Positions 45,317 through 55,000 of a stretch of DNA of 64,000 nt are shown here, in pieces. The stretch is from the NCBI GenBank assembly GCA_016705685.1, contig JADJLB010000001.1, forward strand, positions 1,024,422 to 1,088,421. The letters run 5' to 3'. The DNA is from Propionivibrio sp. (GTDB lineage: Bacteria; Pseudomonadota; Gammaproteobacteria; Burkholderiales; Rhodocyclaceae). The notes beneath the pieces are model-generated. The model worked only from the letters and a program-made list of their open reading frames with translations, was not told the origin of the DNA and did no database searches. The number at the start of each line of letters is the position of its first letter. The first letter of the stretch is position 1. A program made the translations under genes and the position numbers.

Positions 45317-46562
45317 GCAAACCGAAGGTTCACATGCCGTAGCCGAGGCCGTCGCCCTGTGCCGGCCCGAAGTCATCTGCGCCTATCCGATTTCTCCGCA
45401 AACCCACATCGTCGAAGGTATCGGCGAAATGGTGAAGTCCGGTGAACTGACCGATTGCGAGTTTCTCAACGTCGAATCCGAATTTGCTGCCATGAGTGTG
45501 GCTATCGGTTCGTCGGCCGCCGGTGCCCGGACCTATACCGCCACGGCGTCACAAGGCCTATTGTTCATGGTCGAGGCAGTATTCAACGCCTCCGGCCTGG
45601 GTTTGCCGATCGTGATGACGGTGGCCAACCGGGCGATTGGCGCACCGATCAACATCTGGAACGACCACTCCGATTCGCTCTCGCAGCGCGACTGCGGCTG
45701 GATACAGCTTTTCGCCGAGACCAACCAGGAAGCACTCGATCTGCACATCCAGGCTTTTAAGCTGGCCGAAGAGGTCTCGCTGCCCGTGATGGTGTGTATG
45801 GACGGCTTCATCCTGACGCATGCTTACGAGCGCGTCGATATGCCGACGCAGGCTCAGGTTGATGCCTACCTGCCGCCTTATGAGCCGCGCCAGGTGCTTG
45901 ATCCCGCCGAGCCGGTTTCGATGGGTGCCATGGTTGGGCCGGAAGCCTTCATGGAAGTCCGCTACCTTGCGCACGCCAAGCAGATGCATGCGCTTGAGCT
46001 CATCCCGCAACTGGGCGATGAATTCAAGAAGGTGTTTGGTCGCGATTCCGGCGGCCTGATTCGTAGCTACTCCATCGATGACGCCGAGACGGTTGTAGTG
46101 GCCATGGGCTCGATTCTGGGCACGATCAAGGACGTGGTCGATGAGATGCGCGCAGACGGAGAGAAGATCGGCGTGCTCGGCATCACCTCTTTCCGCCCCT
46201 TCCCGATCACTGCCATACGCGAGGCGCTAAAAAATGCCAAGCGCGTTGTTGTGCTGGAGAAGAGTCTGGCCGTGGGCCGTGGCGGAATTCTCGCTTCAGA
46301 CGTGCGCAAGGCCCTGCGCAAGCAGCCGGTCGATGTCTTTACCGTGATTGCCGGCCTGGGCGGGCGCGCCATCACCAAGAAGTCCCTGCATGCGCTGTTC
46401 CTGAAGCTGGCGCTTGAGACTGAAGAATCGCTAACATTCCTCGATCTGGATTGGGGCGTGGTTAACCGGCAACTTGAACGCGAACGTCAGACGCGACGCT
46501 CCGGACCGGCTGCGGAAAACATGCTGCGCGACATCGGTACCGTCGCCTCAAAGATCGCCTAA
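45309..46562 (+). CDS. 2-oxoacid:acceptor oxidoreductase, alpha subunit
   Basis: A 417-residue alpha subunit: 'GSHAVAEAVALCRPEVICAYPISPQT' start, 'NVESEFAAMSVAIGSSAAGARTYTATASQG' pyrimidine-binding region, and a C-terminal transketolase-C-like domain ('VVLEKSLAVGRGG'). It carries domain I/II of the thiamine-diphosphate enzyme. The ATG at 45309 overlaps the gamma stop by 8 nt; upstream codons are out-of-frame shadow of gamma. The length is close to phenylglyoxylate- and pyruvate-oxidoreductase alpha subunits. Confidence 0.92.
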   Translation: MLKQTEGSHAVAEAVALCRPEVICAYPISPQTHIVEGIGEMVKSGELTDCEFLNVESEFAAMSVAIGSSAAGARTYTATASQGLLFMVEAVFNASGLGLPIVMTVANRAIGAPINIWNDHSDSLSQRDCGWIQLFAETNQEALDLHIQAFKLAEEVSLPVMVCMDGFILTHAYERVDMPTQAQVDAYLPPYEPRQVLDPAEPVSMGAMVGPEAFMEVRYLAHAKQMHALELIPQLGDEFKKVFGRDSGGLIRSYSIDDAETVVVAMGSILGTIKDVVDEMRADGEKIGVLGITSFRPFPITAIREALKNAKRVVVLEKSLAVGRGGILASDVRKALRKQPVDVFTVIAGLGGRAITKKSLHALFLKLALETEESLTFLDLDWGVVNRQLERERQTRRSGPAAENMLRDIGTVASKIA

Positions 46563-46574
46563 AGGAGGCCACCC

Positions 46575-47588
46575 ATGTCATTGCAACCTGTCAAGTTCTA
46601 TCAGACCGGCACGTTCACCGTCGGCAATCGCCTGCTGGCGCCCGAAGAGCGCAGCGTACAAGCCAACATGGAGCGCACCAACTCGCTCAACTCGGGGCAT
46701 CGTGCCTGTCAGGGCTGCGGCGAGGCGCTCGGCGCGCGCTACGCCATCGACGCGGCAATGATCGCCAGTCAGGGGCAGTTGGTAGCGGCCAACGCCACCG
46801 GCTGTCTCGAAGTTTTCTCCACGCCGTACCCGGAAACGTCATGGCAGATCCCCTGGATTCACTCGCTGTTCGGCAATGCGGCGGCGGTAGCCACCGGTAT
46901 TGCCGCAGCGATCAAGGTGAAAAAGGCCAAGGGTCAGGGCGGCGACGTCCGCGTTGTGGCGCAAGGCGGTGATGGCGGCACCACCGACATCGGCTTTGGC
47001 TGCCTCTCGGGCATGTTCGAGCGTAACGACGACGTGCTCTATATCTGCTACGACAACGGCGGCTACATGAATACCGGCGTACAGCGCAGTTCGGCCACGC
47101 CGCCGGCGGCACGCACGGCAACGACCATGCCGGTCGGCCCGGAGCCTGGCAACGCCTTCGGCCAGGGCAAGTTCGTCCCTGCCATTGCCATGGCACACGA
47201 GATTCCCTACGTGGCGACGGCCACCGTCGCCGACCTGCGCGATCTCGAATACAAGGTCAAGAAAGCGATGACCTTTCGTGGCGCGCGCTATATTCAGATT
47301 CTGGTTCCTTGCCCGCTCGGTTGGGGCGCGGCTTCCCACGACACCATCCGGCTATCGCGTCTGGCCAAAGAAACGGGCACCTTCCCGGTCTTCGAGGCCG
47401 AATACGGAGAAATAACCAGTTCATCGAAGATCCGTCGATTGCTGCCGGTCGAGGAATACCTCAAGCCGCAGAAGCGTTTTGCCCATTTGTTCGGGAAAAC
47501 GCCCGCCATCGACACCATTGCCCGTCTGCAAGCCATTGCAGACAAGAATATTCGTAGATACCAAATGCTCGACAAGGAGGCGAACTGA
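46575..47588 (+). CDS. 2-oxoacid:acceptor oxidoreductase, beta subunit
   Basis: A 337-residue subunit that binds thiamine diphosphate and one [4Fe-4S] cluster. 'CQGCGEALGARY' and 'NATGCLEVFST' supply cluster cysteines; 'QGGDGGTTDIGFG' and 'DNGGYMNTGVQRS' form the ThDP/Mg site. AGGAGG lies 7 nt before the ATG. The stop shares its last base with the start of the flavoprotein gene (TGATG), indicating coupled translation. Confidence 0.93.
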   Translation: MSLQPVKFYQTGTFTVGNRLLAPEERSVQANMERTNSLNSGHRACQGCGEALGARYAIDAAMIASQGQLVAANATGCLEVFSTPYPETSWQIPWIHSLFGNAAAVATGIAAAIKVKKAKGQGGDVRVVAQGGDGGTTDIGFGCLSGMFERNDDVLYICYDNGGYMNTGVQRSSATPPAARTATTMPVGPEPGNAFGQGKFVPAIAMAHEIPYVATATVADLRDLEYKVKKAMTFRGARYIQILVPCPLGWGAASHDTIRLSRLAKETGTFPVFEAEYGEITSSSKIRRLLPVEEYLKPQKRFAHLFGKTPAIDTIARLQAIADKNIRRYQMLDKEAN

Positions 47589-49210
47589 TGGACAAGCCGT
47601 ATGCAATTACTCTCGACCCCGGCTCGTCACTTGCCAACCATACGGGTTCGTGGCGCACCGAGCGCCCGGTCTATGTCGACCGGCTACCGCCGTGCAACAA
47701 CCAATGCCCGGCAGGAGAAGACATTCAGGGCTGGCTGTTTCATGCCGAATCCGGCAACTACGAAAAAGCCTGGCAGCACCTGACCAAAGACAACCCTTTC
47801 CCAGCGATCATGGGCCGTGTCTGCTACCACAGCTGTGAAAGCGTCTGTAACCGGGCGAAGATCGACTCGCCGGTCGGCATCAATTCCGTCGAACGTTTTC
47901 TCGGCGATGAGGCGATCAAACGCAAATGGAAGTTGTCACAGACAGCCGCTGATACCGGCAAGCATGTCCTGGTTGTTGGTGCCGGACCCTCCGGCATGTC
48001 GGCGGCCTATCATCTGCGTCGCTTCGGCCACCGCGTGACCGTTTACGATGCCGGGCCATTCATGGGCGGCATGATGCGCTTTGGTATCCCCAAGTACCGA
48101 CTGCCACGCGATATTCTGGATGCGGAGATGCAGCGTGTCGTCGACCTGGGTGTCGAGGTCAAGCTGAACTCCAAAGTCGACAACATTCTTGAAACAATGA
48201 AATCGGGCAAGTTCGACGCGGCCTTCCTGGCTGTCGGGGCACATATCGGCAAACGTGCCTTTATTCCGGCGGGCGCCGTGTCGAAAATTGTCGACGCGAT
48301 TTCGGTGTTGCGCAGTATGGAAAACGAAGAAAAGCCGATGCTCGGTCGACGTGTCATCGTCTATGGCGGCGGCAATACGGCGATTGACGTCGCGAGAACG
48401 GCCAAGCGCATGGGCGCCGAACCGATCATCGTTTATCGACGCAACCGCGAAAAGGCCCCGGCGCACGATTTCGAGATCGAAGAGGCGATGCAGGAAGGCA
48501 TCATGATCAAGTGGCTGTCGACCATCAAAGAGGCCGGCGACGCGAACATCACCATCGAAAAAATGGTGCTCGACGATACAGGCTTCCCGCAACCGACCGG
48601 TGAATTTGAAACGCTGGAGGCCGATTCGGTCGTTCTCGCGCTTGGCCAGGATGTCGATCTCGGCCTGCTTGAAGGAGTACCGGGTCTGGCTGTGGCCGAT
48701 GGCGTCGTCACTGTCGACCCGAACATGATGACCGGTCACGCCGGTATCTTCGCCGGTGGTGACATGGTGCCCGCCGATCGCAATATCACCATAGCCGTCG
48801 GCCACGGCAAGAAGGCCGCCCGAAATATTGACGCCTGGCTGCGGGGCACCAGCTACACCGCACCGGAAAAGCATGCAGTGGCCAACTTCGAAAGTCTCAA
48901 CACCTGGTACTACGCCGACGCACCGAAAACCGTGCGCCCGATGCTCGACATCATTCGTCGTCAGTCAACCTTCGAAGAAGTGCAGGGCGGTTTGGACGAA
49001 AGCACGGCATTGTTCGAGGCGCGACGCTGCCTGTCCTGCGGCAACTGCTTCGAGTGCGACAACTGCTACGGTGTCTGTCCGGACAATGCCGTCATCAAGC
49101 TTGGCCCCGGCAACCGCTTCAAATTCAATCTGGACTACTGCAAGGGTTGTGGCATGTGCGTGGCCGAGTGTCCTTGTGGCGCCATCACCATGGAGCCGGA
49201 GAACATCTGA
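47588..49210 (+). CDS. GltD-like NAD(P)H flavoprotein with C-terminal two-cluster ferredoxin domain
   Basis: A 540-residue fusion. The N-terminus (about 30-110) is a GltD-type FeS domain with 'CNNQCPAGEDIQ' and 'CYHSCESVC'. FAD binding is at 'VLVVGAGPSGMSAAYHL' (~129), NAD(P) binding at 'VIVYGGGNTAIDVART' (~257), and the second FAD motif at 'GIFAGGDMVPADRNI'. The C-terminus (~475-535) is ferredoxin-like with a dense Cys run (CLSCGNCFECDNCYGVCP) and 'CKGCGMCVAECPCG'. It probably passes electrons from the oxidoreductase to NAD(P)+, as the flavoprotein subunit of KorABC does in Azoarcus. No separate delta ferredoxin gene is present, and the fusion may replace it. Confidence 0.9.
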   Translation: MDKPYAITLDPGSSLANHTGSWRTERPVYVDRLPPCNNQCPAGEDIQGWLFHAESGNYEKAWQHLTKDNPFPAIMGRVCYHSCESVCNRAKIDSPVGINSVERFLGDEAIKRKWKLSQTAADTGKHVLVVGAGPSGMSAAYHLRRFGHRVTVYDAGPFMGGMMRFGIPKYRLPRDILDAEMQRVVDLGVEVKLNSKVDNILETMKSGKFDAAFLAVGAHIGKRAFIPAGAVSKIVDAISVLRSMENEEKPMLGRRVIVYGGGNTAIDVARTAKRMGAEPIIVYRRNREKAPAHDFEIEEAMQEGIMIKWLSTIKEAGDANITIEKMVLDDTGFPQPTGEFETLEADSVVLALGQDVDLGLLEGVPGLAVADGVVTVDPNMMTGHAGIFAGGDMVPADRNITIAVGHGKKAARNIDAWLRGTSYTAPEKHAVANFESLNTWYYADAPKTVRPMLDIIRRQSTFEEVQGGLDESTALFEARRCLSCGNCFECDNCYGVCPDNAVIKLGPGNRFKFNLDYCKGCGMCVAECPCGAITMEPENI

Positions 49211-49240
49211 ACGCTGGCATGTTCGATTTTGGTGGTAGGC

Positions 49241-49270
49241 AAACGGGGCGGTTTTCCGCCCCGTTTTTTT
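49241..49270 (+). terminator. Strong intrinsic terminator of the oxidoreductase operon
   Basis: AAACGGGGCGG (49241-49251), loop TTTT, CCGCCCCGTTT (49256-49266), an 11-bp perfect stem running into TTTTTTT, 30 nt after the last stop codon of the operon. Confidence 0.95.
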
Positions 49271-49340
49271 GCCTTGCCAGCTGCGAAGGCCAGTTCAAAC
49301 CGGCCTCGCTGCTAGTCATCGGACGATAGCGAGTATCCGC

Positions 49341-49904
49341 TCAGTCAATCCGGACCGTTTTGAGCAATTCGACGACGACACCTTCGAGCATCTTCTGATG
49401 TTGGGGGTTGATCAAATTGCCATTTTCGTCAAACGCTTTGTTTGCCAGCGGCAATGACATCTGGCTTGGGGTCACGAGTACGCCGATACCGCTGAGCAGG
49501 ACGCGCAGGGCGGGCAGTCCGCGAATCCCGCCCAGAGCGCCGGGGGATGCGGCAAGCAGGGCAGCGACTTTGCCGGGGAATGGCGAAGGATATCCCTCCT
49601 GCGGACGCGTTGCCCAGTCGATCGCGTTTTTCAGGAGTGGCGTAAAGAAACCGTTGTACTCCGGTGAAACCACCAGTAGCGCGTGATGATCGCGGATCGC
49701 CTGCTTCAAACGCAGGCAACCTTCGGGCAGGCCGGTAGCGGCTTCGCTATCACCGTCGTAAAGCGGCAAATCCAGTTCGCGCAGATCGAGGGCACGCACT
49801 TCCGCACTGTGTCGGCGTGCGATCGAAACGGCAGCGTCGCGCAGGCGCGTGTTGACCGAGCCCTGGCGGCTGCTGCCGGAAATGGCGAGTAGTCTGATGG
49901 TCAT
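49341..49904 (-). CDS. NAD(P)H-dependent FMN reductase
   Basis: A 187-residue flavodoxin-fold reductase: 'AISGSSRQGSVNTRL' phosphate-binding loop at the N-terminus and 'SPEYNGFFTPLLKNAIDW' are the family signature. It reduces free FMN or quinone- and azo-type substrates in relatives. AGGAGA lies 8 nt before the ATG at 49904. It is the last gene of a minus-strand group, 32 nt after the MFS gene. It converges with the oxidoreductase operon. Confidence 0.9.
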   Translation of the reverse strand: MTIRLLAISGSSRQGSVNTRLRDAAVSIARRHSAEVRALDLRELDLPLYDGDSEAATGLPEGCLRLKQAIRDHHALLVVSPEYNGFFTPLLKNAIDWATRPQEGYPSPFPGKVAALLAASPGALGGIRGLPALRVLLSGIGVLVTPSQMSLPLANKAFDENGNLINPQHQKMLEGVVVELLKTVRID

Positions 49905-49936
49905 GAAATCTCCTGTAAGCGTTTCGGCCACATTGC

Positions 49937-51178
49937 TTATCTTTTTCCACCTGCCAGGCGCTCCGCGTCGGGCATTTGTCGCAGACGCCAAATGGCCAGC
50001 GGGCCGAGCAATCCGCCCAGCCCGAGCGTCGACCAGGCCAGGGCCCACACGACCGTTTCCGAAACGCCAGCGGTGGCGCGCCCCGCATCGAGAACGATGC
50101 CGAAAACCCACGGCGCCACAGCCCCTGCGCCAAACCCGAGAACCGAACGTAACGAGTAGGCTGCGCCCAGACTGGAAGGTTCAACGAGTTCGGTGAGCGT
50201 AGCCGAGTGTATGGAAGAATCGGCGACGCCGGTGACGTTATATAGCGTGGCGACCAGTAACAGGAGCCATAGGGGTACGCCCAGCATCCAGCCAAAGCTG
50301 AATGAGCAGACCAGGCTGACGATGCTCATGAACAGCGTAACCGCGGTGCGGCCTCGCCGATCCGATAAGGTTCCGCCAAGTACGCTGCCGCCGGCAGCGA
50401 CGAGATAGGTGATCGCCGTCAAAGTGGCGCCAACGCTGGCCGCCTGCTGTCCGTCGCTGCCCGAGGCCATGGAAGCTGCGGTAAGAAAGGCCGGAAGCCA
50501 GGCCCACAGACCCAGCAGTTCCCAAGCATGGAAAGTGTAACCCCAGACCGAGAGCATGGCGGCCCGATTGCCGATAACATGACTCAAGCCCTTGAAAATG
50601 CCGCGGGCACTCGAGCCGTGGTGCAGCAGATTGGGGACATTGCGTAGCGACCAGAATCCCACAAGCATCCCCAATACGGGCCCCATTGCCGTGACGACAA
50701 ACGACCCGCGCCAGCCGGCGAGGGGAATCATGGCGCTGGCAACAAACAATCCGACAGCGTAGCCGAGCGAAGCGGCCGCGAGATAGAAGCCCATGGCTCG
50801 CCCTTGCTGCCGGCCAGTTATCTGCTGACTGATGATGGCCAGTCCGGGCGTGTAGGAGCCGCCGGAGCAAAGGCCGGTAAGCCCGTAGAGCAAGAGCCCG
50901 GAAAGAAAATCGTGGGCAAAAAAGGCGAACAGAGCGGCACTGGTGGTCGCGGCAAAGCTGGCGGCGAGGTAGGTTCGTCGCGCGCCGAAGCGGTCGGTCA
51001 GAAAGCCCACCGAAAACAGCGATACCAAGAACCCGGCGTGATGGACGGACTGTATCAGGCCGGCCTGCCAGGCGGTCATTTCCCAATCCTGTCTGACCAG
51101 GGGCAACACCGCCGAATAGGCCGTGAACATGGCCGCGAAGGCCGCGCGCGCCGCACAAAACTGCAGCAACCATTTCAT
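49937..51178 (-). CDS. Major facilitator superfamily transporter
   Basis: A 413-residue transporter with about 12 membrane helices. The loop 2-3 motif 'GFLTDRFGARRTYL' and its repeat 'GTLSDRRGRTAVTL' in the second half are classical MFS features. The substrate is not evident. It lies 88 nt after the alpha/beta hydrolase gene and 32 nt before the FMN reductase gene, in the same direction. Confidence 0.88.
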   Translation of the reverse strand: MKWLLQFCAARAAFAAMFTAYSAVLPLVRQDWEMTAWQAGLIQSVHHAGFLVSLFSVGFLTDRFGARRTYLAASFAATTSAALFAFFAHDFLSGLLLYGLTGLCSGGSYTPGLAIISQQITGRQQGRAMGFYLAAASLGYAVGLFVASAMIPLAGWRGSFVVTAMGPVLGMLVGFWSLRNVPNLLHHGSSARGIFKGLSHVIGNRAAMLSVWGYTFHAWELLGLWAWLPAFLTAASMASGSDGQQAASVGATLTAITYLVAAGGSVLGGTLSDRRGRTAVTLFMSIVSLVCSFSFGWMLGVPLWLLLLVATLYNVTGVADSSIHSATLTELVEPSSLGAAYSLRSVLGFGAGAVAPWVFGIVLDAGRATAGVSETVVWALAWSTLGLGGLLGPLAIWRLRQMPDAERLAGGKR

Positions 51179-51266
51179 TGGCGCCTAACCGCGTGAAATG
51201 GCCGAATGCGCGCATCGCCACGTCTTTCGCGGCCGGCACCCCCCGCATTGCCGTCGTCGCTGGGCC

Positions 51267-51905
51267 TCAGTGCCGCCATGCTCTGGTAATGATGTCGCGG
51301 ATGACGTGCAGTCGGCGGTGGAAGAAATGGTCGGCGCCGGGAACAACGATCACCGGCAAATTCATGGCTTCGGCCCAGGCAAGCACATTGGCCAGCGGGA
51401 CGGTAGTGTCCACGGCGCCGTGAATGACGATGGTGTCGTTGGCTACCGGTTTGACCGTATATTGGCGCGCGCCTTCGACATGGCCGGCAGCGGTGCCCAC
51501 CAACACCAGGCGCTGGGCGGGATGGTTGGCTTCGACGAGGGCCTGCGCCACGCGGGTCTGAACATAAGCGCCGAAGGAGAACCCGGACAGCGCGACGGGC
51601 AGATCGCCGTACCGGCGCTTGGCGTCGGCGAGGACAGAGAGCATATCCTCGCATTCGCCGTACCCGTGATCATGAGTTCCGGTACTCCCGCCGACACCGC
51701 GAAAATTTGGCCGCAGGGCCACGTAATCCAAATGCGTGAAAGTACGCGCCAAGGTCTGGGTTACCTTGTTGGTATTGGCCCCGCCGAACAAGGGGTGGGG
51801 GTGGCAGATCAGGGCGATGCCCCGCGGAGCGCCAGGGTTTTCGACGATCAGTTCGATCGCACCGGCCGGGCCATCGACGACAACCCGTTCTTCATTTATC
51901 TTCAT
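51267..51905 (-). CDS. Alpha/beta hydrolase (COG2945-like)
   Basis: A 212-residue hydrolase without a signal peptide. Nucleophile Ser is in 'GFSFGAYVQ', the acid is probably Asp in 'HGAVDTTVPL' and the His is in 'PGADHFFHRRL'. 'CHPHPLFGGANTNKVTQTLA' near residue 35 is typical of this subgroup. The substrate is unknown. It starts 11 nt after the ferredoxin gene. Confidence 0.88.
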   Translation of the reverse strand: MKINEERVVVDGPAGAIELIVENPGAPRGIALICHPHPLFGGANTNKVTQTLARTFTHLDYVALRPNFRGVGGSTGTHDHGYGECEDMLSVLADAKRRYGDLPVALSGFSFGAYVQTRVAQALVEANHPAQRLVLVGTAAGHVEGARQYTVKPVANDTIVIHGAVDTTVPLANVLAWAEAMNLPVIVVPGADHFFHRRLHVIRDIITRAWRH

Positions 51906-51916
51906 CCCGCATTTCT

Positions 51917-52228
51917 CTATTCGATCTTCAGCCGTTCAACGGGCCGTCCGTGCACTAGGTGTTCCTGGATGATTTCCTCGATGTCTTCGAGGTCCACATA
52001 GTGGTACCAGATCTCTTCGGGGTAGACGACGACGATGGGCCCTTCGTCGCAACGATCCATGCAGCCTGCCCTGTTGATCCGGACCTTGCCTTTGCCCTTG
52101 AGTTTCAGTTGTCCGACGCGATCCTTGGCATAGGTTTGTGCCGCGGTGGCGCCCAGATTATTACAACAAGTCTCACCTTCGCCGCGCTGATTGCAGCAGA
52201 AGAAAACGTGATGTTGGTAGTAGCTCAT
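51917..52228 (-). CDS. Thioredoxin-like [2Fe-2S] ferredoxin
   Basis: A 103-residue protein of the stand-alone thioredoxin-like [2Fe-2S] ferredoxin type. The cluster ligands are in 'CCNQRGEGETCC' near the N-terminus and 'GCMDRCDEGP' around residue 57; the C-terminus 'VYPEEIWYHYVDLEDIEEII' is typical. The electron partner is unknown. It is 45 nt after the vanZ gene and 11 nt before the hydrolase gene. Confidence 0.9.
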   Translation of the reverse strand: MSYYQHHVFFCCNQRGEGETCCNNLGATAAQTYAKDRVGQLKLKGKGKVRINRAGCMDRCDEGPIVVVYPEEIWYHYVDLEDIEEIIQEHLVHGRPVERLKIE

Positions 52229-52273
52229 GCTGAAGAACCCCTTATTGTCGATTGCGCTTCGGGATCGCCGATT

Positions 52274-53386
52274 CTAACCTTGATTCGACTCGATCCGTCT
52301 GGCAAGCAAGGTCAGGTAGGGGAGCGCCAGAAAGGGCCATACGCTGGCCGTCAGGCGCGTCAGGCCATTGAAATTCAAAAAGTGTCCCTGCCGCCAGGCG
52401 GCCAACGCGGCGGCCGAGTAAGGATTGGGCGGCGTGATATTGACCAGTACGGCGCCGCACATGAGCGCCAGTCCGGCCAGGGCAATCCGAATCGACGAGG
52501 GCAGTAACAGGATGAGCGAAAGTAACACGCCGCCTATCAGCAAGCCATAGGTGGCCCCGGGTGTAAGCCAGGCAAAGGCATTGAGCGGATTGACCAGAAC
52601 CGCGGCGGCCAGCGTCCTGATCGAAAGCGCCAGGGTAAAGAATACCGACAGCACAATAGGGGTCGCACTTCTGTTGGCCAGCAATGCGCGTGCGATCAAA
52701 CCAATAGCCATGGTATTGCAGACGATGATTCCCGTCTCCAGCGCAAAGAACGAGTGCGCGTGGTAGGGCACGGCCGGGGTAATTTCCAGCAGGTGCCGGA
52801 GATCGCCATCGCCAAAGAGAACTGTCTCGGGCGAAAGTTGCGTCAGCAGCCACAGACCGATCAGAACCAGGCCGAAATCCGCAAACGGGATGGGTGCGAT
52901 CAGATGTCGCTGCAGCAGTGCAACACGGACAAAAAACCGCCGGCCATACCAGATCGAGAGCAGGGCGCCGCTGCCTGCGCCCAAAGTGTTGCAGGCCAGA
53001 TCAAGGTTCGACGCGACTCTGGACGGTAGCCATGTCTGCAGGCTTTCAAGACAGAAACTGAGCAGGCCGCCGAGCAGCAATGCGCTGAATGCCGGCGTCC
53101 ACCGTCCAGGCAAGCGGTGTAGCGTCAGGGCGAGCAAGAAGCCCAGGGGCAGGTAGGCGAGGGTGTTGATCGCCAGATCGAACACCGTCCAGTAGCGCGG
53201 CCAGGCGGCATCGAGAAAGTAGAACGGTGATATTCCCGGATCGCGCCAACCGGTCAGGGGATGCAGGCTGGCATAGACGATAAGCGCCGTGTAGGACAAT
53301 GCCAGAAAGTGGGGCAGCAGGGTGGGTCGCGGCGGCGCTCTGTTGTCGGCGGCAGACAGCACGGTTGGTTTGGGAGTCGAAGGCAT
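52274..53386 (-). CDS. VanZ family membrane protein
   Basis: A 370-residue membrane protein with about eight to ten helices. The N-terminal VanZ region includes 'FDLAINTLAYLPLGFLLALTL', 'CLESLQTWLPSRVASNLDLACNTLGAGSGAL' split over helices 2-4, as in VanZ/RDD-type proteins. The C-terminal half is a further set of helices without a recognised domain. The function is unknown outside glycopeptide-resistance clusters. It heads the group vanZ-ferredoxin-hydrolase-MFS-FMN reductase. A 112-nt gap separates it from the symporter gene. Confidence 0.82.
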   Translation of the reverse strand: MPSTPKPTVLSAADNRAPPRPTLLPHFLALSYTALIVYASLHPLTGWRDPGISPFYFLDAAWPRYWTVFDLAINTLAYLPLGFLLALTLHRLPGRWTPAFSALLLGGLLSFCLESLQTWLPSRVASNLDLACNTLGAGSGALLSIWYGRRFFVRVALLQRHLIAPIPFADFGLVLIGLWLLTQLSPETVLFGDGDLRHLLEITPAVPYHAHSFFALETGIIVCNTMAIGLIARALLANRSATPIVLSVFFTLALSIRTLAAAVLVNPLNAFAWLTPGATYGLLIGGVLLSLILLLPSSIRIALAGLALMCGAVLVNITPPNPYSAAALAAWRQGHFLNFNGLTRLTASVWPFLALPYLTLLARRIESNQG

Positions 53387-53498
53387 CGCATCGGCCGTGA
53401 GCGGATAGTGAGGGCATTCTAACCCTTGATGTCAGACTAGCGCTTGGCTCACGATCTGCTTGAGGCCACCGGGTCAGTTGGCAGCTACTGCACAGGGC

Positions 53499-54959
53499 TC
53501 ATTCTTGGCGGGCGCGCAACTGCTCGGCACGTTCGTCGCCTGCCAGATGGGGAAGGCCGATCCACTGGGGCAGCAAAGAGCCGGCGATCATGCCCAGGAT
53601 GCCCACGCCCAGTCCGATCAGTTGTGGTGGAACCATGCTGGTGTCGCCAGCCAATATTTCCAGAACAATCCACGACGATACGCCGCCAACGATGGAGAAC
53701 AGCGCCCCCTGCGTGGTGCTGCGCTTCCAGTAGGCGCCAAATATCAGCGGAGAGAAGGCACCCGATAGCGTGACCTTGTAGGCGTTTTCGACCATCTTGA
53801 AAATCGAGTCGTCCGTCCCGAGTGCAAAGCCAAGCACCACACAGGCGAAACAAACGATGGTAATGCGCAGCATGCGCAGAAATGAATGATCGGTAATGCC
53901 GGGGAAATAGTTGCGCAGGATGTTTTCGGAAAAAGCGACTGAAGGGGCGAGCAATGTGGCCGAAGCGGTACTCATGATGGCCGAGAGGACGGCGCCATAG
54001 AAGATGGCCTGGGCAAAGACGGGCGTGTGCTGCAGAATCAGCGTGGGCAAGACCATCTGCGCATCGGTTTGAGCCAGTTCGTTGAATGTGTCCGGGTCGA
54101 TCAGCGTCGCTGAATAGGCAATGAACATTGGTAGCATCGCAAAACAGAAATAAAGCGTGCCACCGAGCATGGAGCCAATGATGGCAACCTTGACGCTCTT
54201 CGCCGACGTAACGCGCTGGAATACGTCCTGCTGTGGAATCGACCCCAGCGCCATGGTTATCCACCCTCCGAGGAAAGCCAGCCACTGAGCGACGTCGGCT
54301 TCGGGAAAGAAATCGAGTTTGCCGGCCGCTGAAGCATGGCTGATCACCACGGCAGCGCCACCGGTCTGTTCCGAGAAGATGCTGGCAATGAAAAACATCC
54401 CCCCCATGATCATGATCATCTGCACGAAATCGAGGATGGCCACCGAGAGCATGCCCCCGAACGTCGTGTAGGCCAGCACGATGGCGGCACCCATGACCAT
54501 TCCCGTTGTTTGCGTGATGGCGCCAACCGAGACCACGTTGAAGACCAGTCCAAGCGCCTTGATCTGCGCCGATACCCAGCCAAGATAGGAGGCCACGATA
54601 CACAGCGTGGTCAAAACCTCAACGGTGCGGTTGTAACGCATGCGGAAGAAATCGCCCAGGGTCAGCACATTGAGCTTGTACAGCTTGCTGCCATAGAAGA
54701 TGCCGGCAAGAATCAAACACAGGCTTGCACCAAAGGGGTCGGCGACAACGCCGCGCATGCCGTCCTTGACAAATGTTGCGGAAACGCCGAATACCGTTTC
54801 CGAGCCGAACCAGGTGGCAAATATCGTGGCCATGACAACGGGTAAGGGCAGCGATCGTCCGGCAACGACGAAATCCGTTGTGTTGCGTACCCGAAACGCG
54901 ACATAAACGCCAATGGCAAGAGAAACCGCTAGGTAAATGGCAACAGACCAGATCAGCAT
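53499..54959 (-). CDS. Sodium:solute symporter family protein
   Basis: A 486-residue SSS-family transporter with about 13 membrane helices. Features are 'VAGRSLPLPVVMATIFATWFGSE' in helix 1-2 and 'ALGSIPQQDVFQRVTSAKS' in the central SSS signature region. The substrate is undetermined; pantothenate-, proline- or acetate-type members share this layout. The ATG at 54959 has a promoter with a perfect TATAAT upstream on the minus strand. Confidence 0.88.
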   Translation of the reverse strand: MLIWSVAIYLAVSLAIGVYVAFRVRNTTDFVVAGRSLPLPVVMATIFATWFGSETVFGVSATFVKDGMRGVVADPFGASLCLILAGIFYGSKLYKLNVLTLGDFFRMRYNRTVEVLTTLCIVASYLGWVSAQIKALGLVFNVVSVGAITQTTGMVMGAAIVLAYTTFGGMLSVAILDFVQMIMIMGGMFFIASIFSEQTGGAAVVISHASAAGKLDFFPEADVAQWLAFLGGWITMALGSIPQQDVFQRVTSAKSVKVAIIGSMLGGTLYFCFAMLPMFIAYSATLIDPDTFNELAQTDAQMVLPTLILQHTPVFAQAIFYGAVLSAIMSTASATLLAPSVAFSENILRNYFPGITDHSFLRMLRITIVCFACVVLGFALGTDDSIFKMVENAYKVTLSGAFSPLIFGAYWKRSTTQGALFSIVGGVSSWIVLEILAGDTSMVPPQLIGLGVGILGMIAGSLLPQWIGLPHLAGDERAEQLRARQE

Positions 54960-55000
54960 AAGAGTCGCAAACCTTTGCTCAGCGCATTGAAAACACGCGC

